Positions 1-11,275 of a stretch of 64,000 nt of DNA are shown here, one piece after another (position 1 is the first letter of the stretch; every line of letters begins with the position of its first letter). The notes under the pieces are model-generated. The model ran no database searches. It was not told the origin of the DNA and was given only the letters and a program-made list of their open reading frames with translations. This DNA comes from Paratinospora sagittata. Lineage: Eukaryota; Streptophyta; Magnoliopsida; Ranunculales; Menispermaceae. A program made the translations under genes and the position numbers. The DNA lies in NCBI GenBank assembly GCA_035771175.1, contig CM069598.1, positions 2,695,931 to 2,759,930 of the forward strand, read 5' to 3'.

Positions 1-314
1 GGTTTTTAGGCAGTTTAAAGTTGTGGGTCTTGTGAGGTATCATCAATTTCAATTGTTTTCGCTTAATTCAAGTCTGGAAATAAAGGGTTTTTTGCTTTTG
101 GGAATCATGGATTTCCTAGGAGGGTCTTTGCTAATTTGAAATCCAGTGCTACAATGGAGGAAGCAACCATGGTTTTTATTCAGAAAACTCTGAGCCAAAG
201 ATGCAATTTCTGATATTCGCTTTCTGATTTTTCAATCTATTCCACCAGCTCAAAATTCTAGTTTAAATTCCCAGTTCTGCTTTCGACATTGTTTCTATAT
301 CTGAGCAGGATTTT
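1..314 (+). promoter_or_regulatory. 5' leader of the RING-H2 gene, possibly ending in a leader intron
   Basis: This stretch precedes the first coding ATG at 315 and is probably 5' UTR that began before the window. A pyrimidine-rich run followed by CAG at 306-308 could be the acceptor of a leader intron. An 10-codon upstream ORF starts at 107 and ends in TGA at 139, but it matters only if that part is retained in the mRNA. No promoter element is recognised. Confidence 0.4.
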
Positions 315-1562
315 ATGTTTGGCCTTCGGGAACCAACGTTTGGAGATTTCCAAACAGATTCTATGTACAGTTCTGGTATTCCAGTTTCATTTTCATCAAG
401 TTCTGTGACCCGAGAAGGTCATGGAGCTCCCGGTGTTCGAAACGGATCAGCCCGCTTTCCCCCTTCATCACTCTTGGTGAGAGCAGCAATAAGGATCTCT
501 AGAGCGAGGTGGTTTATCTTCCTTAGAAGAGTGTTTCATTACCAGAATGGTTCAAGATCCGATCTCGGATCAAATCCTTTCAATTCTGGCAGCTGGATTG
601 CCTTAGAGTTCTTAGTTTTGCTTGTCCAAATAAACATCATAACAGTTGTTCTATCAGTTTCTAAAGAAGAGAAGCCAGTTTGGCCTCTGAGAACATGGAT
701 TGTCGGGTATGATATCGGGTGTCTTCTAAGTCTACCTCTTTTATATTGGCGCTACCGAAATCGACATGTCGCCCAAATTAATAGCGCTCTGGAGAGGAGC
801 AGTGAAGAATCTAGGTAAAAAAGGCTTCAGTTGTGAATCAGTGTGTTCATTGGGGAAGCATATTTCTTATGTTTTATCAATTAATCTTATGTTTTTGGTT
901 TGGCAGGTGTGCATATTTCATGAACAAATCCAGGACTTTTCTTGAGCTATTTTTTGCAATATGGTTTGTGATGGGCAATGTTTGGGTCTTTGATTCACGC
1001 TTCGGTTCGTTTAATCGAGCTCCGAAGCTGCACTTGCTCTGCATTTCTTTACTTTCTTGGAATGCTGTCAGTTATTCTTTCCCATTCCTTCTATTTTTGT
1101 TGCTCTGTTGCCTTGTGCCATTGATGAGCAATCTCCTAGGACACAATATAAATATGGGCTCCTTTGATAAAGGAGCATCTGATGATCAGATTTCGAGATT
1201 ACCTAGTTGGAGATACAAAGAAATCGAGGCCAATTTAGAGCATGGTGATGATTCTGAGAGCAATTCAGATCAGGAAAATCAAAATTCCGTAAGTTCTTAC
1301 CTATTTATATATTAAGTTGAAGAAGAAATATATGCTAAAAGACCCATTAATCTGTATCCATGAAGAAACTGATAATTCTGTGTTCTGTTTTCTTTTTTTT
1401 TTGTTGGATTGCTAGGAATGCTGTATTTGCTTAGCTAAATACAGAGACAAGGAAGAGGTTAGGCAATTACCATGTTCCCATCTGTTTCACCTTAAATGCG
1501 TCGACCAATGGCTTAGAATTATATCTTGCTGTCCCCTTTGCAAACAAGAAATTGAGAGATGA
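315..1562 (+). CDS. RING-H2 type E3 ubiquitin ligase with membrane segments
   Basis: Three exons, 315-814, 907-1288 and 1416-1562, join in phase to 342 residues. The N-terminal half carries hydrophobic segments (about residues 94-114 and 130-145, and several after 170), so the protein is probably anchored in an endomembrane. The last exon encodes a RING-H2 finger: CCIC at 296-299, then the C-S-H, H, C ligands and a final CPLC, ending at KQEIER. This matches the plant family of At1g12760/At4g11680-like RING proteins, which recruit E2 enzymes to ubiquitinate substrates; the substrate here is unknown. Introns are short (92 and 127 bases) with GT-AG ends. The start is the first ATG in this open frame. 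The family call is firm and the closest orthologue is not. Confidence 0.88.
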
Positions 1563-1699
1563 TTAAGATCAGATTAAAATGCTGAGGAGCTAAGATCTCT
1601 CTGCATGGAAAAGTTCATGTTGATATATGGTGAAAGTTTACTTGTCTGCTTATTCCATTTGAAGAGTTAAGTTCAACAATAACTGAAATTGTATTGAAG

Positions 1700-2306
1700 T
1701 TTACCGTCCAATATGTGTTTATTATCCCCCCATTGCTGCATGTTCTGTCATCGTCAAGGAGAAAACATTGATCACATATTCTTCCAATGTGAGTTTTCTA
1801 GTAAAATTTGGGGGGAATGGTGCACTTTATCTGGTAACTGGTTCATCCCCCCCCCAGTAAGGTGGAGGAGGCTCAATCCTTGAACCACATCTCGTCCTTG
1901 TTGATCGAGGAACAGGAAATAGGTATGATTGCGTTCTATGCAACATTATGGTTGCTGTGGCTTGAACGCAATAACAGGGTATTTCATGATCGGGCTAAAT
2001 TTACAAGTCATATTTAGGAGGATATCAAGCTAAATGCGAGTACATGGTCTTTGCTTTGAAGTTTGGAAAAGGGTCTTCAATCTCGAATTGGTTATTGAAC
2101 TGGAATAATTGTATGTATGTGGGTAGGGGATGTCTAAGATTTAGTTTTCTTTGATTTTGTAAGCTTTTTGCAATTGTTTCGATAGTACTGAAGTCGGCTC
2201 AGGGGGTAGTTATTTTAAGTATCACCTCTGGTGAACATAGTTTTGTACAGTTTTCTTGTATTAAATAAATATATCCTTAGTTTCCTCTCAAAAAAAAAAA
2301 AAAAAA
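1700..2306 (+). mobile_element. 5'-truncated LINE fragment with zf-RVT-like coding remnant and poly-A tail
   Basis: Bases 1731-1865 read as a cysteine/histidine cluster (CCMFCHRQGENIDHIFFQC) followed by KIW, the typical zinc-binding tail of plant LINE reverse transcriptases. The frame is then broken, and another frame near 1925-2000 reads LLWLERNNRVFHDR, also a usual LINE ending. The element closes with a 17-base A run at 2290-2306. It lies in the plus orientation just downstream of the RING gene. The 5' border is approximate and no clear target duplication was found. It is dead. Confidence 0.7.
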
Positions 2307-2820
2307 CAATGAAGATTCAGCTGGGAGTTCTAATTTTCACATTGTAAGAAAAAAGGTACCACTTCTGCCTTTGATCCTTGTTATTTCCCGTTGCTGTTGT
2401 AATACAGGAGACAATATAAACATATACTGTATATAGAGCTTGGGAACTTGTTGAATACAATTATACTTATTTCTTTTGGGTGATTTGTTGTTTGAAGGAT
2501 ACCTTTTGTAATGTAAATATTCAATTCTAGGTCAAGCAGATGGACGAAGTAATTTTTTACCAACAAGATATAACAGAGAGCAATTTGAAATTATACATTA
2601 TTATTTATGAATGAAACAATATTTTCAATTATATGAACAAAATTTTGTTACAGAACGTACTTACAAGTAGACCTCTCGACTACAAGACACAACAGAGAGA
2701 AACTTGAGATAACCATCTGGCAAGGTTTGAATGCTAGCAGCAGATAGAAAATAGTGAAATGGAGATAAGGAAAGCATACAGCATGTACAACTACAAACAA
2801 ACGAATTAAGACATGCAACT
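2307..2820. other. Intergenic / 3' UTR sequence, nothing recognised
   Basis: This lies between the LINE poly-A tail and the RNE stop codon. It is AT-rich and probably holds the RNE 3' UTR on the minus strand. The only open frame (2381-2566, minus) has no recognisable features. Confidence 0.4.
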
Positions 2821-5800
2821 TCATTTACGGTTTGTTTTCCACCTTTTGACAGGAAATAAAGTTAAACTTTTACTTGAGACATGAGACCGAGGCTCTGTTA
2901 ATCGTAATCTAGAAATGGCAACTTGATGTTGATCATTACTTTCCTCAACATCCAAAAATGGCTTCATATCAAACTGGCCTCTGGTAAATCCTCTGGCAAC
3001 CTGATGTAATAGTGTTGAAATTACAACATTTAGGTTTAGAAAAGAAAATTTGATTAATGATTCATAGAATATAATCTGAAAATTTGACCTTGCATGCATA
3101 ACAGTACCAATATAATACAGGCCATGAGGCATGGACTAGCCCAACCGAGCATTACGGGAAGTAGGAAACAACCACAAAGAAAGGGCTCCAGTCCTAGGAA
3201 CTATCCAAAATACCAAATTCTCAAATAGAAGGCATGGGTAAATTAAGAAAATATTAGCTCTGAGCATACCTTCAAAATAATCCAGACTTTGAGAGAACTA
3301 CACAGTAGTGCAAGTCTTGTCTCTTTCCCGGAAGTTAAGTAGACACACATGGAATGATCCACCCTCAGAATGAATCTTTGCCAAGATTTTGGGTTTTCAG
3401 GGTCTGCCTTCTGGTCAGAGTTTGCCTAAAGAAGACAAAATTACAAAATTTGCATAACATTGGCTCAAAGAATGACAAAATTAAAGCATACTAACTTGAC
3501 AAAGTGAGTTTCAAGCATCCAACAAAAGAAGTATTCCAACAAGAAAAACAAATGCAAATTCTATCAAAAGCTTTGTGAATTAAATCCTAAGAGTCTAAGA
3601 CTCTCCTTCATGCATATATTTACAAGAGACTAAAAACTTACTCCGCCAAATTAAGAAATAAAAGGTAGAAAATACTTTTTTTATTTATTACAAGTATTCC
3701 CTAATTTTATCTAAGATGTGGATAAAGAAAATTCAAAGGGTATGCTATTTTATTAGCTGCATGAGAGTTCCTCTCATTTCCAACAGTGATGTATTCTTAC
3801 TAATTAATTTGATTTCTTCCCCAAAATAAACAAGCAAATTGTGTACTCACGAGTAACCGGCGAATTTGATGTTCAATTTTAGAAAAGGAAGTCTCTAAAG
3901 CTTCAACTCTCCCTGTAGCATGACAACAAGTGCATGGTTCACTGATCATAAATGTCACACTCGGACGCACCTGTGTACCATTGAACCACAATTAATTTTA
4001 ATGAATTTAAATACTTTAAAGCACAAATATTGATGATTTCAAGATACGCTTACCCTTTTTCTTGTTATTTCCATAAGCCCATGCCTTGACAATTCAGAGA
4101 CTTTCACCAATGACCTGTCCCTCTCAACGGCCTTTTTAATTTCTTCATAAACCAACCTTTTATTTGCTGAAATAGAGAGTTTTTTAAGTTGAGGCAATGA
4201 GATTAGTATGTGTTGTTAAACCAAATTTCACATGATGTTTCCTTACAAGTACCCATATTGAAGTCAAAATGAAAGGATCATCATCTTTACCAGGGTTATT
4301 CATGTACCACATTCAGGGATATAGGGTAATAGCCAAATGAGAATATTCATTCTAAATGTATGAGGTCCTAGTTACTACCAAAGCTGTCAACACTTCTCAT
4401 TTCCTGATTTATCTATCAACGCCACTAACAAGAAGCTAGGATGCAATGCAAACAATGATGATCATAGGAGATAGATTTTGGAGCTAGAAGATATACTTGG
4501 AGGTTTCACTGCATCAACTATTCCAGCTCACCCACAAACAAAAACGGCAGGATATATGCTTCCTTACAGTATGTATAAACTACACTATATGTGAAGAGGC
4601 TTTAAGAAGAAAGAAAGAAATAAAAACAATCTAGGTTCTTTCAATCATCCAACAATACATGTGATGTATCACTAAAGAAAATGTTATGAAGAAGTTCTTA
4701 CAATAAAATATTAGGTAATAATTATTGAGTTTTATTTTTTTTTGTTAAGCTTAGGATTTGAACCATGACCTCATTGCTCAAAACCCATTGTCAAAACACA
4801 AAGTTAAGGTTTTAGTCATATTTTTTCAATTTTACTTAATAGACAACTTATTTACAATCTCTACTAGCTTTTTTTTTTTTTTTACGCATCAACCAACTTG
4901 AGGTTGGTGTGATGGTTAGGGTTTGAATCCTAAGTTTGAATCCCACCCCAAGCACGCCTTTTCCTATAGAGTTTTCTAGTGCGTGAGAATTGGTAAGTTA
5001 ATGCACATCTCAAGGGACTAGGTGGATGCGCAAACTCCCTCAAATTAAAAAAATAAAAATAAATAAAAAAAATAAGTCTAATCCAACTACAAAGCCCAGA
5101 ATTTTTAGTTTTCTAGCACACAAAACCTCAACTTTTTATTTCCCAAATCATTTTAATCAAAACCCTGTACTCTGCATCAATTATGGTTTTATTGTATTAG
5201 AGCTTGTAGCATCATCAAGCCTGAAGGTTGAATGGTTGACATTAAAAGTGAAATTACAATCAAACCATCAAAACAATCATGATGCAACAACAAAATGAAG
5301 AATTGGCCTTTGGAGAATGGAGAGTTTGGTAACTTACAGTCATCGGTCATATCTATAAAATCTACCACAATAATGCCACCAATGTCCCTCAGTCGCAACT
5401 CCCTTGCAATCTGGGCATAGCAGTTACTATTTTAGAAAAAATAAAAAAAAATTTTCCAATATTGTAAAATAATCTTCTATTAAAATGCTACAAACACTTC
5501 ACTATTTTAAGTAGAATGCTTAATAATTGATGACCTAACATACTTGTTTTGCAGCCACAAGATTAACATCAAGAATTGCTTTCTCTTGTGAATTTCCTCT
5601 TCCAAGCATTCCATGTCCACCATTAACATCAATGGAGACTAATGCCTCTGTTTGTTCAATCACAAGTGAACCTCCATTGGCAAGTGGGACTCTGCAAGAT
5701 GAGAGCCCCAGTAAGCATACAATTACATTTTGGATACTACATTGAAGCATTGAACAAAAAAATAAAAATGAATAAAAACACTGCTAAACTTGTTCCATTC

Positions 5801-8800
5801 AAAGTTGCAAAGAACTCATATCAGTCAAGATCAAGCTGGCATTTGCCAAACAAAAAAAAAAGATAGACAAACGATGTTGAAAAAAAAGATGAGACAAACG
5901 ATGTTGACTCTTAAGTCATGGTACCACTTCCACTGGACAAGAAATTTCACAAACCACATATCACGTAAACTTTCATTAGATGAATTGAGTATATGTTGAT
6001 ATTTTCTGTATACACTACAATATATCCATATTATATCATTTCATTGTAAACAGTAAACGTATTTTTTTCCTTCTTTCTTCTTTTCTTTATTTCTTTCCTT
6101 TTTTTAAATTTTACTGTGATAAGGATTATATTGAACATGTTGGGATAATTTATCAACCCAACCAAAAATAGTAAAATATTGCAAGGGTTTCCTACCAGAA
6201 TTGGTGAAAATAAGTAGTTACATGAACATCTTGAGTTGTTGGATTTGCACACAATATATAGACATATAAGCTATAGAAACTAATAACCAATGTTTTTCAC
6301 CTTTTACTGAGCATGTTATCAATCTCTTCTTCAATGCCATATTCATAAAAAATGGGAGTTCTTTTATCGTATAGCTGAACTCGATCACAGAGATTAGGTG
6401 CGATTTCCTGAAGGTAGTTGGTAACCTGCAGAAAAACATAGCAAATGATATTATTTTATCCAACAGCAAAGAAATAAAGATGGCTTCATCAAATAGTTGA
6501 ATGATAATTATGAAAGTAACCATAGGAGAAGGTAATATATCAGGAAAGACACGAACAAAACAGAACCACGAGGCATTTCAATTGGGACATCTATATGGAT
6601 TTTACTCCAAACATCTTCAACTGAATGTTTTATTTTACAATATGGCATTTTGTGCTTTTAGAATGAAAAATTCAACATGGTATGGAAGGCAGCAAAATGG
6701 GTCGATCCCTTAGGAAAGGCCCACCAGCTTCAAAGTGTGAGAAAAAGATGTGCTTCAGATAAAAAAGTTTGCACTACGTCCTGGATATAAGTTGCAGCGG
6801 TTGTTAGCCTTCAATCCAAATCATGAAGTGATATAATTTCCAAAAGTCCTCCAATCGTTGTACTCAGTCCTATTGGCTACTTTTGCTAATGACTTATAGA
6901 AATAAAAATATAAGCTCTAGAAAGAAATGTTAAAGTTTGTATTTGCTCAAAATATTTTTTTAGCATTAGATGAAAAATGTGTAAAAAAAATGAGAAATGC
7001 ATAATGAAGACCATCAATGTGCTTATTAGGAAGAGTAACCTATTCGTTATAAACAATAATGACAGAAGAAAAGGGAGACTGAAATACATGAGTGAGTAGG
7101 GTAATTAAGAAAACAATACTACATATAATATAATAGTAAACATTACTACCATATGACTCAAAGTCTTTCCAAAACTGTACGCCAATTCCTCAAGGAAGAC
7201 TAGAGGAGATGATAAGGATCACACTCAAAATAATTTGCAAATTAGAAAATCTAAGTTAGGAACCCCCTACGAGGATATCTTGACTTCCTATCAAAGCAAC
7301 CTTTATATGCATAGGTGATGAAAATAGCATCCATATTGCTTCCCAATTCTCCTTTTTTTTTTTTTTTTTTTTTTTTTTGCATATGATAAATCTCTCTTCT
7401 CCACATTATGCCATACCTCGTGATATGTTCGAGGAGAATCCACAATCATGCTCTTCACCTGAAAATAAGTTCATTTATACTTATTTTGATGCAATTACAT
7501 ATGAAAGTAAAATGAATGAAAAAATAGGAAAAGACAAAAGTGTGGGACATAATGAGAATGGGGTCACCTTCTCATTAAAGTAGTCCTGCGCCACAGAAAG
7601 GGTTTGTCCCATTGCCCTATGCAATAGAACAGGGATTGCCCCTTCCACGCCTTCATCTGCAGCTAGAGCTGCAGATTTTGCATGTTCTACTATATCTTTC
7701 CAGGTTAAGAGCAAGCCTTCCAAGTCTTTCTGCAATTCCTCCAAGGAATGACCAGCGGCAACTGTTCTTACAGTGAGGCCAAAGCCTGGAGGTTGCAAAG
7801 TTTTTGCAATGACTCTTAAGCGTGTACGTTCAACACCAGAAATTTTCTTTGACACTCCAACTCTGTCACATCGAGTGCTTAATATCTGCAATCCAGGGAA
7901 AAGTAAAGAAAAAAGACAAAAGAAAAATGATAGAAAAAAAAAATAAAAATTTAACAGCGATAATAATTGATCAATTATACAAATAATAATGTTACTTACC
8001 CAGAACCTGCTTCTTAGATTTGGATAAGCAGTGAGAGTTGGGCCTTTTGTACCTAATCCCTCTTTGACAACTTGCACAATAACTTTAGTCCCTTTACGCA
8101 CGTGAGCCCATTTGTTTTCAGCAGGATGTTGTGCATTTGTTGCTTCCTTCTTATCTAGGAGAGCATGAAGTGACAGATGAGAATCAACGGAACTTTCCAT
8201 TCCATTGGGCAGGAATTCATTAATTGCTTCTCCTTCTAGAGGATGCCCCTCTCCATCGCCATAGTCATCAAAATCAGCTTCACCACCACCATAATCAACT
8301 ATACTACCATCTATTTTCCCTCAAAGACTTCTGCATAATCAAATTCATCCTCAACATAATGTTCCTTGAAATCTTCATCCCTAGGTTTTAATGAATCATC
8401 CTGAAAGTTGGCTTCTACAAAGCCGTCAATGATTTCAAAGTCATCATGTGATGCAAGTACATTGTCATGCATGTCTGTGTGCTCTTTAATCTCAATTGTT
8501 ACGGAAGCATTAATGTTTTTATTTTTTACCTTATGTCGGAATGGGGGAAATACAAATGGTTCTCTATTTGGTTTGATATCCATAAGTGATGGCCTAGAAA
8601 TTCCTATATTTACAAAAGCACCACCCATGTGGGGAACTAGTTTTGTAATCACTCCAAGATACACACTATTGCACTGCACATTGTTTTTAACAGGTTCTAG
8701 CAATAACTCAACCAATTTCCCATCTTCCAAAACAGCTATTCTTTGCATTGTACATATAGAAGAATTAATCAGTATAACAGTAGAAATGGGTTCCTCTAAA

Positions 8801-11013
8801 GAAGTTAATTTACTCTCATCTTTGGGACTTTCATTACTAGTATAACCCTTATTAGGAAATCCTAGTAGTGTGTATTCCTCTTGATTAGAACTTTTATTGA
8901 AAACAACAGAATCCAACTTATCCCTAAGTTGAAGAAAAAACAGAGATGATTGAACGAGCCAGGGCTCCTCAATTGGTTGGTCTCTTTCGGAGAATGTCTG
9001 GCTTGAATCAAACTCCTTATGATTTATATTGTTCACATAACCATTTCCAACGCAGTAGGACTCATGCTTGACGGGCACTTCATTTGCAGATTGTGTTGTT
9101 AGTAAAAGATCACTTTCAAGACTTCTAAAAATTCCACGCTCATCTGCCAAAACACTGGAAGTAATAAGTGTTCATCATGAGAAGAGAGGATGCCCCATAA
9201 GCAAAGATACCTTTCCAAGAATCATTACCTTCACTTTCCACTGATTTTGTAGGTTCTGTAGTAAGGCAAACATCTTCTATCCAAGAATTCCAAGCATGAA
9301 GTGGAATCCTTTCAGTCTGGAAAATCATCCATGAATCTCTAACCACAATCTTTTTATTTTGTTTGCTCTTTTGAGGCACTGACACTGAAAACTCAGGTCC
9401 TGGTCTCCAAATGGGATCATAGGAGGGCCACTTATATCCTTTTATGAAATAATTGTACTTGAAATTCATTCCACATGGCACCTATCAATGAATGGGAACT
9501 CAAAGTTCAAGATAAAATGCCATTCCATGACATAAAACTGAAAAGATAGTCTAGATGACAAGGTAGGTGATATAGAGATAATCAAGCAATATACCTAGTA
9601 AGCAGAGGTCACTTAGCTTTTAAATGGAACCATGAAAAACACATATATCATTCATATGTCACCGTGTAATGAAATGCAAAACATACTTGCATTATGTAAA
9701 TAAAAATAGTTGTTACAGCGAGAATAGCTTTTAATTTCCCTTCATTATGGGTAAAAGCTAGTATTTAATAAAAATACTTGTTACATTGCTAATAACAATA
9801 ATAATAAATACAATTTGCACAACTACCTTTAATTCTGTCTTCCACAAGTTAGCATCTTCAGTAGGGGACATGAGAATAGCCATCTCTGGTTTCCAGCAGC
9901 CTAAATGAACAGGATCTCCAGTGATGTACAAAAGCTGACCATCCTCTAAATCTGCTTCTACTGTCCAAACTACTTCGCATATTTCTTTGTAGGATGCACC
10001 TGAGTTACACAAGAAATCAAACAGTTCAAGATCCATAAGCCACCAAAAGTAAATGAGAATTTACGAGAATGCTACAAGTAGGGTCATGCAAAACAATAAA
10101 TTTTAACAATTAGACTCAAAATGATAGAGGACAATGGATGAATATTGAAAAAATATACTTCAAACTATCTAAAAACTTAAAACCAATGCCTAAAAACACT
10201 AAAAAGGGCTCAAGAATAGAAATCATGGATCATTCTAAAGTTAATCTTTGGCATGTATTTTAAGTAGCATTACTTACATGAAAATTTTATTGAACAACAG
10301 AATGTTTTTCAACAAGAAAATCCAACAAACACATTACCTCTACTCACTGAAACTACAGTCGATTTTGAAAGATAGGCACGCTTTCGTGTATGAAGAATGA
10401 ATCCGTTCTGCAAGGGCATGCAATGACATATGTACCTGTCTCGGAAAAAGAAGCTACTAGAGATTACTTAATTAAAGATACAAGATAAATGTCTTAAATT
10501 CATCTTAAAATATGCAAGAAGTTTTAAAATTATAATATATTGGTTCACATATGATTCTTAATGCAAACTTACACTTGTGACAAAATTTCAGTATATTTAA
10601 TTGAATTAAACTCAAACATATATAAATTATGATTTTATTTCACTCAATTCAACTTTTATTTATTTCTTTTTTTAGTAAACTAAAAAAGATTCCCTTGCTT
10701 TATTATAAAAGATGTTACAGGAAAATTAAAAAAAATAAAAATAAAAACAAAAACTTGCTTAAAGATTGCATTTTGATTCCTAAAACACTATTATAAGAAG
10801 TAAAACATCAGAAGAATTTTAACATTTAAGAACCCAAGACACAGTAAACCCCATTTGACATTTAAGAACTTCAACAAAACACAGAATTAAAATTTAAAAT
10901 TTAAAATTCACTCACGTTAACAGAGCTCTTTCACTGCCCAGAAACGATGAACGAAAGCTGCCGGGACGCCGGCCGGCCAGAAGCGGCCTGGCCGGAGATT
11001 CACAGGCACGCAT
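2821..11013 (-). CDS. RNE: Ribonuclease E/G-like protein, chloroplastic, with one-base frameshift in exon 5
   Basis: Fourteen minus-strand exons: 11013-10916, 10435-10338, 9999-9827, 9481-9229, 9143-8000, 7885-7568, 7458-7417, 6425-6301, 5691-5544, 5410-5338, 4166-4054, 3970-3851, 3425-3270 and 3000-2821. Domains in order: an arginine-rich transit-like N-terminus; a CBM20 starch-binding domain (about 78-165); a divided S1-like RNA-binding region (about 334-600); and the RNase E/G catalytic domain with the DVNGGHG aspartate near 772, VVDFIDM near 817, and a zinc-link CTCC near 875-878. Plant RNE cleaves plastid polycistronic transcripts. All exon phases agree except inside exon 5, where frame 0 ends in TAG at 8311-8313 while homologous sequence resumes in another frame. 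One base is missing at the T run 8314-8317. With that base the protein would be about 1013 residues, close to Arabidopsis RNE; as read it stops near residue 484, before the catalytic centre. Confidence 0.92.
4885..5075 (+). mobile_element. SINE in RNE intron (antisense to RNE)
   Basis: In the plus orientation there is a tRNA-like head, with an A-box-like TTGGTGTGATGGTTAGG around 4904 and a B-box-like GTTTGAATCCCACC at 4934-4947. It ends in an A-rich tail at about 5046-5073. These are the marks of a tRNA-derived SINE. It sits in the intron between RNE exons 10 and 11. No convincing target duplication was found and the borders are approximate. Confidence 0.6.
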
Positions 11014-11275
11014 CCTTAGGAAGCAGAGACGATGGACTCCGAAGCCTCGAAGTAACTGTGGATTAGATAGAGCGAAGCACAAAGAACTGCGAAAAATAAT
11101 GCTTATTTACGGATTTACCACCTCGCAACCCGCATGTCACGTGACCACACAAGTCCTCGGTCCAGTTAACCCGAACCAGGACCGGACCGAACTAAAACCA
11201 GATCGGACCGGATCGTTTTTTGTTTTAAAAACCGAGCCGAATTAACCGCTGTGAACCGCTCTGAAGTCTGAAGTC
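11014..11275. promoter_or_regulatory. Shared divergent promoter of RNE and the PPR gene, with G-box
   Basis: Only 262 bases separate the RNE start codon (minus) from the PPR start codon (plus). A perfect palindromic G-box, GTCACGTGAC, lies at 11136-11145, near the middle, and could serve both genes. G-boxes bind bZIP and bHLH factors such as HY5 and PIFs in plants. No clear TATA box was seen in either direction. Confidence 0.6.

Noticed and set aside
4735..4800. B-box-like GGTTCAAATCC on the minus strand, possible further SINE
   Set aside because: Too short and without head, tail or duplication to be supported.
8408..8845. 145-residue open frame on the plus strand
   Set aside because: It is antisense to RNE exon 5, which has clear homology and splice sites; the frame has no domain.
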